From: Streptomyces chryseus
GTDB lineage: Bacteria > Actinomycetota > Actinomycetes > Streptomycetales > Streptomycetaceae
Length of the DNA stretch: 64,000 nt
NCBI RefSeq assembly: GCF_014650755.1
Contig: NZ_BMVO01000014.1
Location: forward strand, 1 to 64,000
Direction of reading: 5' to 3'
Positions within the stretch are counted from its first letter, which is position 1. The number at the start of each line of letters is the position of its first letter. A model generated the notes under the pieces. It was not told the DNA's origin. It made no database searches and saw only the letters and a program-made list of their open reading frames with translations. Below, piece by piece: positions 7,947-15,773 of this stretch. A program made the translations under genes and the position numbers.

Positions 7947-9682
7947 TTGGTCGCCACCGTCCTGGTGTCCCGGCCCGAGCGCAGCACCGTGCCCGGCACC
8001 GCCCCGGTGACCTGGTCGTCCCGTATCGTCTCGACGCCGTTGACGCGTACCGACACCACTCCGATCGCCTTCGCGTCGAGCCGGGGGCTGTCGCCCGGCA
8101 GGTCGTGCACCAGCGTGGCCGGCCCCGCCGCGATCCGTTCCGGGTCGAAGAGGACCAGGTCCGCGTGGAAGCCCTCCTCTATACGTCCGCGCTCGCGCAG
8201 CCCGAAGAGCTGGGCGGGGTCGTCGGTGAGCATCCGCACGGCACGCTCCAGCGACACGAGCTTGCGGCCGCGCAGGCAGTCGCCGATGAAGCGCGTCGTG
8301 TACGGCGCCCCGCACATCCGGTCCAGGTGCGCCCCGGCGTCGGAGCCGCCGAGCAGGACGTCCTCGTGCTGCCAGGTGCGCTGCCGCAGTTCCCAGCTGG
8401 CGGGGTCGTTGTCGGACGGCATCGGCCACAGGACGGTCCGCAGTCCGTCGTTGGCGCAGATCTCGACGAGGCAGTGGAAGGGGTCCTGCCCGCGTTCGGC
8501 GGCGATGTCGCGCACGACGCGCCCGCTCAGGCCCTCGTTGGCGGCGGAGTACGTGTCGCCGATGACGTACCGCTCGAAGTCGGCGAGGCGGCGGAAGACG
8601 CCGGCCTCCTTGCTGTCGGCGCGGCGGAGCATGTCGGCGCGTACGTCCGGGTCGCGCAGCTTCTCGATACGCGCGGGGACGGGCAGGGCGAGGATGTCGC
8701 CCCAGCCGGGGATGAGGTTGAGGGCGCAGAACGTGCCGAGGGACATGTTCATCGGGGTCAGGATCGGCATGGTGAGGGCGACGATCCGGCCGCCGGCCTG
8801 CCGGGCCCGTTCGCTCGCCCGCAACTGGCGCGGGACGCGCTCGGGGACGGCCGCGTCGATGGTCAGCACGTTCCAGTTGAGGGGACGGCCGGCGGCGGTG
8901 GTCATCTCGACGAACAGGTCGATCTCGGCGTCGGTGAACTGGTCGAGGCAGCCGGCGACGATCGCCTCCAGCTGGGTGCCCTCGTGCTCGCCCACCGCGC
9001 GGGAGAGCGCGATGAGCTCGGCGGGCGTGGCGTGCCGGGAGGCGACGGGCTGCCCGTCGCCGTCGGAGTGGGTGGACGACTGGGTGGTGGACAGCCCCCA
9101 CGCTCCGGCGTCCATCGCGTCGTGGAGGAGCTGGACCATGCGTTCCATCTGCCGCTCGGTCGGCTGCCCGCCGACGGCGTCCGCGCCCATGACGTGGCGG
9201 CGCAGGGCGCAGTGGCCGACCATGAAGCCGGCGTTCACGGCGATGCGGCCTTCGAGGGCGTCGAGGTACTCGCCGAAGGTGTGCCAGTTCCAGGGGGCGC
9301 CCTCTTCGAGGGCGACCAGGGACATGCCCTCGACCTTGGACATCATGCGGCGCGTGTAGTCGGCGTCCTCCGGGCGGTCGGGGTGCAGCGGCGCGAGGGT
9401 GAAGCCGCAGTTGCCGCCGGCGACGGTGGTGACGCCGTGGTTGAGGGACGGGGTGGCGTACGGGTCCCAGAAGAGCTGGGCGTCGTAGTGGGTGTGGGGG
9501 TCGACGAAGCCGGGGGCGAGGACGAGACCCTCGGCGTTCTCGGTGGAACGGGCGGGCTCGTCGACGGTCCCGGGTGCGGCGACGACGGCGATACGGCCTG
9601 CGCGGATGCCCACGTCGGCGACGTACGCGGGGGCGCCGGTGCCGTCCACGACGGTGGCTCCGCGGATGAGGTGGTCGAGCAT
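7943..9682 (-). CDS. N-acyl-D-amino-acid deacylase-type amidohydrolase
   Basis: A 579-residue member of the amidohydrolase superfamily. The metal motif DPHTHYD (H63, H65) follows a short N-terminal beta domain, and GGNCGFTLAP near residue 93 carries the Cys that is typical of D-aminoacylases. GSDAGAHLDRMC near 445 gives the late metal/catalytic Asp. The family hydrolyses N-acyl amides; many members in catabolic clusters are unassigned, so another amide or a lactam is possible. ATG 9682 follows GAAGGGAC. It lies 153 bp downstream of the LLM monooxygenase and overlaps the aldehyde dehydrogenase by 4 bp, which puts it in the operator-controlled operon. Confidence 0.85.
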   Translation of the reverse strand: MLDHLIRGATVVDGTGAPAYVADVGIRAGRIAVVAAPGTVDEPARSTENAEGLVLAPGFVDPHTHYDAQLFWDPYATPSLNHGVTTVAGGNCGFTLAPLHPDRPEDADYTRRMMSKVEGMSLVALEEGAPWNWHTFGEYLDALEGRIAVNAGFMVGHCALRRHVMGADAVGGQPTERQMERMVQLLHDAMDAGAWGLSTTQSSTHSDGDGQPVASRHATPAELIALSRAVGEHEGTQLEAIVAGCLDQFTDAEIDLFVEMTTAAGRPLNWNVLTIDAAVPERVPRQLRASERARQAGGRIVALTMPILTPMNMSLGTFCALNLIPGWGDILALPVPARIEKLRDPDVRADMLRRADSKEAGVFRRLADFERYVIGDTYSAANEGLSGRVVRDIAAERGQDPFHCLVEICANDGLRTVLWPMPSDNDPASWELRQRTWQHEDVLLGGSDAGAHLDRMCGAPYTTRFIGDCLRGRKLVSLERAVRMLTDDPAQLFGLRERGRIEEGFHADLVLFDPERIAAGPATLVHDLPGDSPRLDAKAIGVVSVRVNGVETIRDDQVTGAVPGTVLRSGRDTRTVATK

Positions 9683-9835
9683 GGCGGTCCCTTCGGGAGA
9701 GTGGGGGAGGGAGCGCGTGGGCGGCGGTGGCGGGCGCGGGCCGGACCGGGGCTCCGTGCCGGCCCGCTCCGCGAACGCCTGCCCAGGGCGAAGTCCAGCC
9801 CGTACGGCGTTGCGACCCTGCGCGGCGGCAGCCGC

Positions 9836-10963
9836 TCAGCCCCCCGCAGCGTCGCGGAACCTCGTCGTCCGGTGGACCGGGTCCGTGTCGATCTTCGGGA
9901 TCACGTGCTCGCCGATCAGCTTGATCGTCGTCATCGTGTCCTCGGGCGACACCCCGATCGGCAACCCGAACGACAGCTGGTCCGCCCCCGCCTGCTCCCA
10001 CCGCTTGCACTGGCGGAACACCTCGTCCGGGTCCCCGCAGATCATCAGCTCCTCGGCGATGAGCAGCTCGACGATCTCCGCCGTGTACTCCGGCAGCAGC
10101 TCCGGCCACTCCGGGATCCCCTCCGGCCGGGGGAACGTGTCGTGGTAGCGGAAGAGCAGCGACTGGAGGTAGTTCAGCCCGCCGCCCACCGCGATCTCGA
10201 CCGCCTTCTCGTGGGTCTCCGCGCAGATCGCGGTCGACGTCACCATGACGTTATCGTTGACGAAGCCGCCGATCGGCTCCGCCTCCTTCACCGCGTTCTT
10301 GTACGACTCGACGACCCACTCCATGTCGGAGACCTTCTGGACGCTGAAGCCCAGCACCCCGAGCCCCTTCTTCCCGGCCATGGCGTACGACGAGGGCGAT
10401 CCGGCGGCGTACCACATCGCCGGGTGCGCCTTCCCGTACGGCTTGGGGAGGATCTTGCGCGGGGGCAGCGACCAGTGTTTGCCCTGGAAGCCCACGTACT
10501 CGTCCTGGAGCCACATCTTCGGGAACTCGCAGATCGTCTCCTCCCAGATCTCCTTGGTGTGGTTCATGTCGGTGATGCCCGGCATGAAGCCGAGGATCTC
10601 GTGGCTGCCCGCCCCGCGCCCCGAGCCGAACTCGAAGCGTCCCTGCGACAGGTGGTCCAGCATCGCGACCTTCTCCGCGACCTTGACCGGGTGGTTCACC
10701 GGCGCCAGCGGGTTGAAGATGCCCGAGCCGAGGTGGATGCGGTCCGTCGCGTGCGCGAGGTATCCGAGGAAGACGTCGTTCGCGGAGAGGTGCGAGTACT
10801 CCTCCAGGAAGTGGTGCTCGGAGGCCCAGGCGTACTTGAAGCCGGACTTGTCCGCCTGAATGACGTACTCGGTCTCCTCGATCAGCGCCTTGTGCTCCGC
10901 CTCGGGGTCCGCCTTGGCACGCGCGGCCGGCACGTACCCCTGTACAAAGAGCCCGAATTCCAC
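9836..10963 (-). CDS. Luciferase-like (LLM) flavin monooxygenase
   Basis: A 375-residue TIM-barrel LLM protein of the alkane-monooxygenase/luciferase type. Seen: VEFGLFVQGYVP at the start, ASEHHFLEEYS near residue 57 (the EHH motif of FMNH2-dependent luciferase-like monooxygenases), LGSGIFNPLAPVNHP, and DHLSQGRFEFGSGRG. The EHH motif suggests an FMNH2-dependent oxygenase that needs a flavin reductase; one with the same operator is at 42767-43384. GTG 10963 is the start because AGGAGAAG sits seven bases upstream; a longer frame would overlap the operator. First gene of an operon with the amidohydrolase and aldehyde dehydrogenase. Confidence 0.9.
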   Translation of the reverse strand: MEFGLFVQGYVPAARAKADPEAEHKALIEETEYVIQADKSGFKYAWASEHHFLEEYSHLSANDVFLGYLAHATDRIHLGSGIFNPLAPVNHPVKVAEKVAMLDHLSQGRFEFGSGRGAGSHEILGFMPGITDMNHTKEIWEETICEFPKMWLQDEYVGFQGKHWSLPPRKILPKPYGKAHPAMWYAAGSPSSYAMAGKKGLGVLGFSVQKVSDMEWVVESYKNAVKEAEPIGGFVNDNVMVTSTAICAETHEKAVEIAVGGGLNYLQSLLFRYHDTFPRPEGIPEWPELLPEYTAEIVELLIAEELMICGDPDEVFRQCKRWEQAGADQLSFGLPIGVSPEDTMTTIKLIGEHVIPKIDTDPVHRTTRFRDAAGG

Positions 10964-10984
10964 GGTACTTCTCCTTCGGAGAAA

Positions 10985-10999
10985 CTGACACACCGTCAG
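10985..10999. promoter_or_regulatory. Operator 1, CTGAC-ACACC-GTCAG
   Basis: Exact match to the window-wide palindrome, extended to AACTGAC...GTCAGTT. It lies 21 bp upstream of the LLM monooxygenase start (10963). Confidence 0.85.
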
Positions 11000-11046
11000 T
11001 TGAGGATGCCCACGACTGTTCCACTGCCCCTGGGGGTCGTCAATAG

Positions 11047-11061
11047 CTGATGCATCGTCAG
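11047..11061. promoter_or_regulatory. Operator 2, CTGAT-GCATC-GTCAG
   Basis: One mismatch to the palindrome. Second site upstream of the LLM monooxygenase operon, 62 bp from operator 1 centre to centre. It overlaps the last codon of the neighbouring SDR gene. Confidence 0.7.
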
Positions 11062-11843
11062 AAAAGGCTGACGCCCGCCAGCCATCCGCCGTCGATGACG
11101 AACGGCTGCCCCGTGATGTACGACGAGTCGTCGCCCGTCAGGAACAGCGCCAGCGCCGCCACCTCCTGCGGCTGCCCGATGCGTCCCATCGGCACGAGCT
11201 TGCGGTAGAGCCCGTCCACCGCCGCCCCGGACTCCACCGGGTCGGCCGCCGGGTCCAGCGCCGCCGGGTTCGTCATGGGGGTGTCCACCGCCCCCGGGCA
11301 CACGGCGTTGACGCGGATCCTCTTCGCCGCCAGTTCCACGGCCGCGACCCGGGTCAGCCCGAGGACGGCGTGCTTGGTGGCGGCGTACGCGCCGACGAAG
11401 GCCATGCCGGTGAGAGCCGTGTACGACGCCGTGTTGACGATCGTCCCGCCGCCCGCCGCCTCGATCTCCGGCGCCGTGTGCCTGATCCCCAGGAACGCGC
11501 CGACCTGGTTCACCTGCACCACCTGCTGGAACTCCTCCAGCGGCGTGTTCACCAGCTCGTTGAACCGCAGGATCCCCGCGTTGTTGACCAGCCCGTCGAT
11601 CTTGCCGAAGGCCCTCTTCGCGGCGGCCACGGCCGCGATCCAGTCGGCCTCCTGGCTCACGTCGAGATGGACGTACGACGCCACGCCCTCCCCCAGCTCC
11701 TTCGCGAGCGCCTCGCCCCGGTCGTCCAGTACGTCGGTGAGGACCACCTTCGCGCCCTCCGCGACGAAGAGCCGCGCCTCCTGCTCGCCCTGCCCGCGCG
11801 CCGCGCCGGTGATGAGAACGACACGCCCGTCCAGCTTCCCCAT
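11058..11843 (-). CDS. SDR family NAD(P)-dependent oxidoreductase
   Basis: A 261-residue classical short-chain dehydrogenase. Seen: cofactor motif TGAARGQGE (residues 12-20), the NNAG motif, catalytic Ser in NTASYTALTG, and YAATK with the catalytic Tyr and Lys, then CPGAVDTPM. It should interconvert a hydroxyl and a ketone, probably on a cyclic or CoA-linked intermediate (inference). ATG 11843 follows GAAGGAG; the ribosome site overlaps the stop region of the upstream LLM gene, 15 bp away, so the pair forms one operon under operators 3 and 4. Confidence 0.93.
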   Translation of the reverse strand: MGKLDGRVVLITGAARGQGEQEARLFVAEGAKVVLTDVLDDRGEALAKELGEGVASYVHLDVSQEADWIAAVAAAKRAFGKIDGLVNNAGILRFNELVNTPLEEFQQVVQVNQVGAFLGIRHTAPEIEAAGGGTIVNTASYTALTGMAFVGAYAATKHAVLGLTRVAAVELAAKRIRVNAVCPGAVDTPMTNPAALDPAADPVESGAAVDGLYRKLVPMGRIGQPQEVAALALFLTGDDSSYITGQPFVIDGGWLAGVSLF

Positions 11844-11858
11844 GGGGTCCCCACTCCT

Positions 11859-12806
11859 TCAGTCGTTGAGGTGCGGGGCGACCTCGCCGCCGAAGGCCGC
11901 CATCTGATCGGTCAGTTCGCCCAGGCTCCTGTTGCGGAAGCGCACCTGGATCTGGTCGACGCCCATCGCCCGGTAGGCCCGCAGCGACTCGGCGAGGCGG
12001 GCGGGCTTCCCGGACAGCGTGCGCCGCCCGACGTCCCAGGACGGCTCGCCGACGTACAGCGGCTCGGTGATCGCGCCGATCTCGATCGGCGCGGTGACCC
12101 CCGCCTCCGCCCGGGTGCGCCTCAGCTTCGCGATCTGCGCCGGCAGGCGGTCGCGCGGGTCGCCCTGGGGCAGCCACCCGTCGCCCCGCACCGCCGCCCG
12201 GCGAACGGCCGCCGGCGACGAGCCGCCGACCCACACCGGCACCTGCCGCTGCGCGGGCCGGGGCCGCTGTCCGAGCCCGCTGAACGAGAACCGCTCGCCG
12301 GCGAACTCCGGGTACTCCTCCTCCCCCAGCGCCGCCCGCAGCGCGTCGATCGTCTCGTCCAGTACGCCGCCCCGCCCGGCGAAGTCCGCCCCGACCGCGT
12401 CGAACTCCTCCCGCACGTGCCCGGCGCCCACCCCGAGGACCAGCCGGCCGCCGCTCAGGTGGTCCAGCGTCGCGTACTGCTTGGCCGTGACCAGCGGGTG
12501 CCGCAGCCCGACGACGGCCACGTGGCTCAGCAGCCGTACGCGCTCGGTGACGGCGGCGAGGAACGCGAGCGTGGCGACCGGGTCGTACCAGACGGTGCTC
12601 ATGGCCCCCGCCAGCCGCTGCGGAATCGCCACGTGGTCGCAGCTCGCGATGTAGGCGAAACCCGACCGGTCCGCGGCCCGGGCCACCTCGGCGAGGTCCC
12701 GGGGCCCGGCCTCCGCCTCCCACGTCTCCGCGTAGAGGGTGCTCTGCGACTGGACCGGCAGCTGCATCCCGTACGACAGCCGCCCTTCGGGCAGAACCCG
12801 TGCCAT
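11859..12806 (-). CDS. LLM class F420-dependent oxidoreductase
   Basis: A 315-residue luciferase-like protein. Seen: GRLSYGMQLPVQSQS at the start, the SCDHVAIP motif near 55, TLDHLSGGRLVLGVGAGHV at about 118-136 and VPVWVGGSSPAAVRRAA. The SCDHV/LGVGAG pattern is that of TIGR03619-like, F420-linked oxidoreductases. ATG 12806 is preceded by GGAGGGG. It is the first gene of a two-gene operon with the SDR, and its leader carries two copies of the palindrome. It probably oxidises or reduces a ring intermediate; substrate unknown. Confidence 0.9.
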   Translation of the reverse strand: MARVLPEGRLSYGMQLPVQSQSTLYAETWEAEAGPRDLAEVARAADRSGFAYIASCDHVAIPQRLAGAMSTVWYDPVATLAFLAAVTERVRLLSHVAVVGLRHPLVTAKQYATLDHLSGGRLVLGVGAGHVREEFDAVGADFAGRGGVLDETIDALRAALGEEEYPEFAGERFSFSGLGQRPRPAQRQVPVWVGGSSPAAVRRAAVRGDGWLPQGDPRDRLPAQIAKLRRTRAEAGVTAPIEIGAITEPLYVGEPSWDVGRRTLSGKPARLAESLRAYRAMGVDQIQVRFRNRSLGELTDQMAAFGGEVAPHLND

Positions 12807-12822
12807 GAGAACCCCTCCGGAG

Positions 12823-12837
12823 CTGACGACCCGTCAC
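12823..12837. promoter_or_regulatory. Operator 3, CTGAC-GACCC-GTCAC
   Basis: One mismatch. It lies 16 bp upstream of the LLM start at 12806, just upstream of its ribosome site. Confidence 0.75.
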
Positions 12838-12864
12838 TGTCGGACGGCAAGGCCATCGTCATAC

Positions 12865-12879
12865 CTGACGTTCCATCAG
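12865..12879. promoter_or_regulatory. Operator 4, CTGAC-GTTCC-ATCAG
   Basis: One mismatch. It is 42 bp (four helical turns) from operator 3, and overlaps the stop codon of the HATPase gene, which runs in the same direction. Confidence 0.7.
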
Positions 12880-13358
12880 ACAAGGGGCCGGAACGCGCCG
12901 CCGCCCCGCCCCGGCGGCGGCACCGGCCCGCCGGGCGCCAGCCGTACGCGGACGGTCTTGCCGCGATGCCGACGGAGGAACCAGGTGATCTCCCCACCGA
13001 GGTCCCGCACGAGCCGCAGGCCCCGCCCGCGTTCCCCGCCCTCCGCCGGCTCCGGGTGCGCGCCGAACCCGGCGAACGCCTCCACCGGATCGGACACGTC
13101 GATCAGCAGCGACGCGTCCTCCAGCACGGCGAGTCGCAGCCACAGCTCGTGGCCGGCCTTGCGGCCGTGGTGGACGGCGTTGGTGACCAGCTCGGAGACG
13201 ATCAGCACGGCGTCCTGCACATCACCCGGCCACGCCCACAGCGTGAGCTGCCGACGGGTGTGTATGCGGGTCAGACGCACGGCGCCGGTCGCCATCGGAT
13301 ATCCGGCGGAGCGCTCGCGCACGACGGGCGCGTACACGCCCTGCCCCGGATCCGTCAT
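12876..13358 (-). CDS. ATP-binding (HATPase_c) anti-sigma-like regulator
   Basis: A protein of 160 residues with a GHKL/HATPase_c fold of the RsbW type. Seen: the N-box helix AVLIVSELVTNAVHHG, then LLIDVSDP (G1-like, D-x-x-x-P) and GERGRGLRLVRDLGG (G2 box). The C-terminus is Pro/Gly/Arg-rich. I chose ATG 13358 (MTDPGQGVY) because GAGG lies eight bases upstream; a longer frame reaches 13439. Single-domain HATPases are abundant in Streptomyces and commonly accompany XRE-DUF5753 regulators, as here with the divergent pair at 13644-15261. Partner and target are unknown. Confidence 0.85.
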   Translation of the reverse strand: MTDPGQGVYAPVVRERSAGYPMATGAVRLTRIHTRRQLTLWAWPGDVQDAVLIVSELVTNAVHHGRKAGHELWLRLAVLEDASLLIDVSDPVEAFAGFGAHPEPAEGGERGRGLRLVRDLGGEITWFLRRHRGKTVRVRLAPGGPVPPPGRGGGAFRPLV

Positions 13359-13510
13359 CACGGCCTCACACGGTTGTTCCACTCGGCAACCCCGATACGA
13401 CTCATACGCGCGCCGGGCCCGTTCCGTCTCAGCCGGCAACGGGGGGCGGCGCGCTGCTTACGCCGGTCGAGACGGGACGTTACGGACAGCCACTTGCGCC
13501 TGCGCGAAAG

Positions 13511-13548
13511 TTTCTCGGGGTTTCTCGAAAGGTGCGCACGCTTTCTCG
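13511..13548. promoter_or_regulatory. Three phased TTTCTCG repeats in a divergent promoter region
   Basis: TTTCTCG occurs at 13511, 13521 and 13542, that is at 10- and 21-bp spacing (one and two helical turns), on the same strand. The repeats lie about 95-130 bp upstream of the DUF6879 gene and 150-190 bp upstream of the divergent HATPase gene. They are a plausible binding site, perhaps for the XRE-DUF5753 protein encoded alongside (inference). Confidence 0.45.
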
Positions 13549-13643
13549 ATCTTTCCCACAAGGTCCGCGACAAGCCGCAGCGCGACGCCCGACACCCCGC
13601 GATGCTGAGCAGCGGGCCGACTCCCGAGCGAAAGGACACCCCT

Positions 13644-14396
13644 ATGAGGCGGTTGCGCTTCAACGGAACAGGCAGCGGCGTGAACGGATGTCCGTCGATC
13701 CACGAGGACCTCGACACGGGGGACATCGTCGTCCACGGACCACCGCTCACGGATCCCGACGACACAGCTCAGCTGCGGCATTTGTCCGAAGGGGAGACGG
13801 CGATCGTCGTACCCCGAGAGCTTCTGATCGATTTCGGCCCCAAGGAGGCGGACCGAGTGCCAGACATCATCGGCCTTGACGAGTTCGACAAGCTCTTCAC
13901 CTCGTTCAAGCACACCGCATGGCGGCTTGAGACACGGCGCAGGTACGCATCCGACGAAGTCTCGGACACGTACGCGCAGTTCCTGCGCGGCGAACCCGTG
14001 GAGTGGGACGGAGCCAACGCCGAGTGGTGCGCCGAGCGCCGCGAGCAGACGGCTCTGGGCAAGCGGTTCGAGCGGGTCCGCGTGGTCGACGACCCACCGA
14101 CACCCGGCCAGCTGTACCTGCTCGACAACGCCAAGCGGAATTCCTCCGTGGGCGAGGACATCCGCAATCTGCGGCGCGCTGACGCGGATCGGCTGGACCT
14201 GCCGGAAGAGGACTTCTGGCTCATCGACTCCCGGATCGTCGCCCTGCTCCGCTTCGACGATTCCGACAACCTGGTCGACGTCGAACTGATCACTGAGCCC
14301 GCAGCGGTCAATCGGTACGCTCAAGTACGCGATGCCGCCCGGCACTACGCCGTACCGTACGAAAGGTTCGCGGCCACAGTGACCGCCTCGAAGTAG
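13644..14396 (+). CDS. DUF6879 family protein with N-terminal extension
   Basis: A 250-residue protein. Residues 1-70 (MRRLRFNGTGSG...NGCPSIHEDLDTG...VVPRELLIDFGPKE) form a small conserved Streptomyces domain. The rest, from VPDIIGLDEFDKLF, is a DUF6879 domain with HTAWRLETRRRY, RFERVRVVDDPP, EDIRNL and DFWLIDSR. An internal GTG at 13857 is in frame and preceded by AAGGAGG, so a shorter DUF6879-only product may also be made. ATG 13644 follows AAAGGA. It sits 13 bp before the XRE-DUF5753 gene; such pairs occur in WhiJ-like modules, in which DUF397 or DUF6879 proteins partner the DNA-binding protein. Function otherwise unknown. Confidence 0.85.
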   Translation: MRRLRFNGTGSGVNGCPSIHEDLDTGDIVVHGPPLTDPDDTAQLRHLSEGETAIVVPRELLIDFGPKEADRVPDIIGLDEFDKLFTSFKHTAWRLETRRRYASDEVSDTYAQFLRGEPVEWDGANAEWCAERREQTALGKRFERVRVVDDPPTPGQLYLLDNAKRNSSVGEDIRNLRRADADRLDLPEEDFWLIDSRIVALLRFDDSDNLVDVELITEPAAVNRYAQVRDAARHYAVPYERFAATVTASK

Positions 14397-14409
14397 CGAG
14401 AGAGACCTG

Positions 14410-15261
14410 GTGAGTACCGACTTCCAACAAGCTCGCGCCGCGCTCGGAGTGCGCCTTCGGGAACTGCGCGAATCTTCCTCTGGAGGTCGGCTCACCGGGG
14501 CCCGGCTGGCGCAGGCCCTCGGGTGGCCGCATTCCAAGGTCAGCAAACTGGAGAACGGGCGGCAGACCGCCACCGTCGAGGATCTGCGCGCGTGGGCCGA
14601 GGGAACGGGCCACCCGGAGGCGGCCGAAGAGCTGCTCGCCCGGCTGGCCGGCCTCGAATCCCACATCCGCTCGTGGCGGCGGCAACTGGCTTCAGGCCAC
14701 CGCGCCGTGCAGGACGCGATCAGTACCGAGTTCGCGCGGTCCACGACGTTCCGCGCCTGGGAGAACTCCATGATCGTCGGCGCCCTGCAGACCGCCGACT
14801 ACGCCCGGAACATCTTCAGCCGGTACTCCGAACTGCAGCAGTCGCCCCGCGACACCGAGGACGCCGTACGAGCGCGGCTGCGGTGGCAGGAAAGCTTGTA
14901 CCGCCCCGGCACGAAGTACCACATCGTCATGTGGGAAGCGGCGCTGCACGCCCAGGTCTGCCCGCCCTCCGTACTGGCCGCACAGCTCGACAGGCTGGCA
15001 GGGGTCATCGGACTGGACACCGTCGAGCTCGGCATCGTCCCCTTCGCCGCACCTTTGCGGATCCCACCCGCCAACGGATTCTGGATCTTCGACGAACGCC
15101 TGGCCATCGTCGAGGACTGGCACGCCGAGCTCTGGATCGATGACGCCGCGAGCATCGCCGTCTACTCCAAGGTGTGGTCCACCCTGAGCGCATCCGCCGT
15201 GTACGGCGCCGACGCGCACGCGGTGATCGGTCGCGCCCGGCGCGCCCTGGACGGCCACTGA
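14410..15261 (+). CDS. XRE-family regulator with DUF5753 (WhiJ-like)
   Basis: A 283-residue regulator. Residues 8-65 form an XRE helix-turn-helix (LGVRLRELRESS...GARLAQALGWPHSKVSKLENGR). The rest is DUF5753: SWRRQLASGHRAVQ, ALQTADYARNIFSRY, VRARLRWQESLYRPG, MWEAALH and FAAPLRIPPANGF. GTG 14410 follows AGAGAGACC and lies 13 bp after DUF6879, so the two are probably cotranscribed. In Streptomyces, proteins of this design (WhiJ and relatives) affect development and antibiotic production together with a small partner protein and a HATPase, all three of which are present here. Confidence 0.92.
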   Translation: MSTDFQQARAALGVRLRELRESSSGGRLTGARLAQALGWPHSKVSKLENGRQTATVEDLRAWAEGTGHPEAAEELLARLAGLESHIRSWRRQLASGHRAVQDAISTEFARSTTFRAWENSMIVGALQTADYARNIFSRYSELQQSPRDTEDAVRARLRWQESLYRPGTKYHIVMWEAALHAQVCPPSVLAAQLDRLAGVIGLDTVELGIVPFAAPLRIPPANGFWIFDERLAIVEDWHAELWIDDAASIAVYSKVWSTLSASAVYGADAHAVIGRARRALDGH

Positions 15262-15278
15262 CGGCGGCCGCGGGGCGG

Positions 15279-15692
15279 TCAGCCCAGCAAGGCGTAGACC
15301 GCCGAGGCGCGGGCGGCGGGATCCTCGGAGCCGGTCGCCGCCATGGTGATGTCGGCGAACGCCATGCGTTTGCCCAGCTTGGTGACGCGCGCGTCGAGCA
15401 GGACGTCCGCGCCGACGACCGCGCGCTGGAAGGACGTCGACTGCTGCACGGTGGTCATGGGAACGAACGCACCCCGGGCCGCGGACACGGCGATGACGGT
15501 CGCGGTGTCGGCGGCGGCCATCAGCGCCTGCCCGGACAGGCCCCCGCCCTCCCGGGCCAGCCGGCCCGACCAGGGCAGCCGCAGTAGGGCGTGGCGCTCA
15601 CCGGTCTCGACGACGGCGAGCCCCAGGTCGAGCACCCAGGGGGCGAAGTGGTCGGCGAGGATCTTCTCGGCTTCGGCGAGCGTCAGCGTCAT
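15279..15692 (-). CDS. PaaI-type hotdog thioesterase
   Basis: A 137-residue single hotdog-fold protein. Seen: HFAPWVLDLGLAVVETGERHALLRLPW, then GGGLSGQALMAAADTATVIAVSA (the PaaI-like helix with the catalytic Asp in AAADTA), VQQSTSFQRAV and a final KLGKRMAFADI strand. It should hydrolyse acyl-CoA thioesters. It lies 81 bp downstream of the operator-controlled amidohydrolase and on the same strand, so it is likely the second gene of that unit and may recycle CoA from stalled pathway intermediates (inference). Confidence 0.85.
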   Translation of the reverse strand: MTLTLAEAEKILADHFAPWVLDLGLAVVETGERHALLRLPWSGRLAREGGGLSGQALMAAADTATVIAVSAARGAFVPMTTVQQSTSFQRAVVGADVLLDARVTKLGKRMAFADITMAATGSEDPAARASAVYALLG

Positions 15693-15773
15693 GCGGGAGA
15701 TGATCCCGCGCGGCCGCGCCCGCCACCAGAGGCCGACCGGAGGCGGCGCGGGGACGGACGGCCCGTCACCGGC

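Noticed and set aside
6474..10109. A stop-free frame of about 1,200 codons across the aldehyde dehydrogenase and deacylase genes
   Set aside because: Only the first third (on the minus strand, to GTG 7946) has protein-family similarity. The rest is the wrong frame of the deacylase gene, an artefact of high GC.
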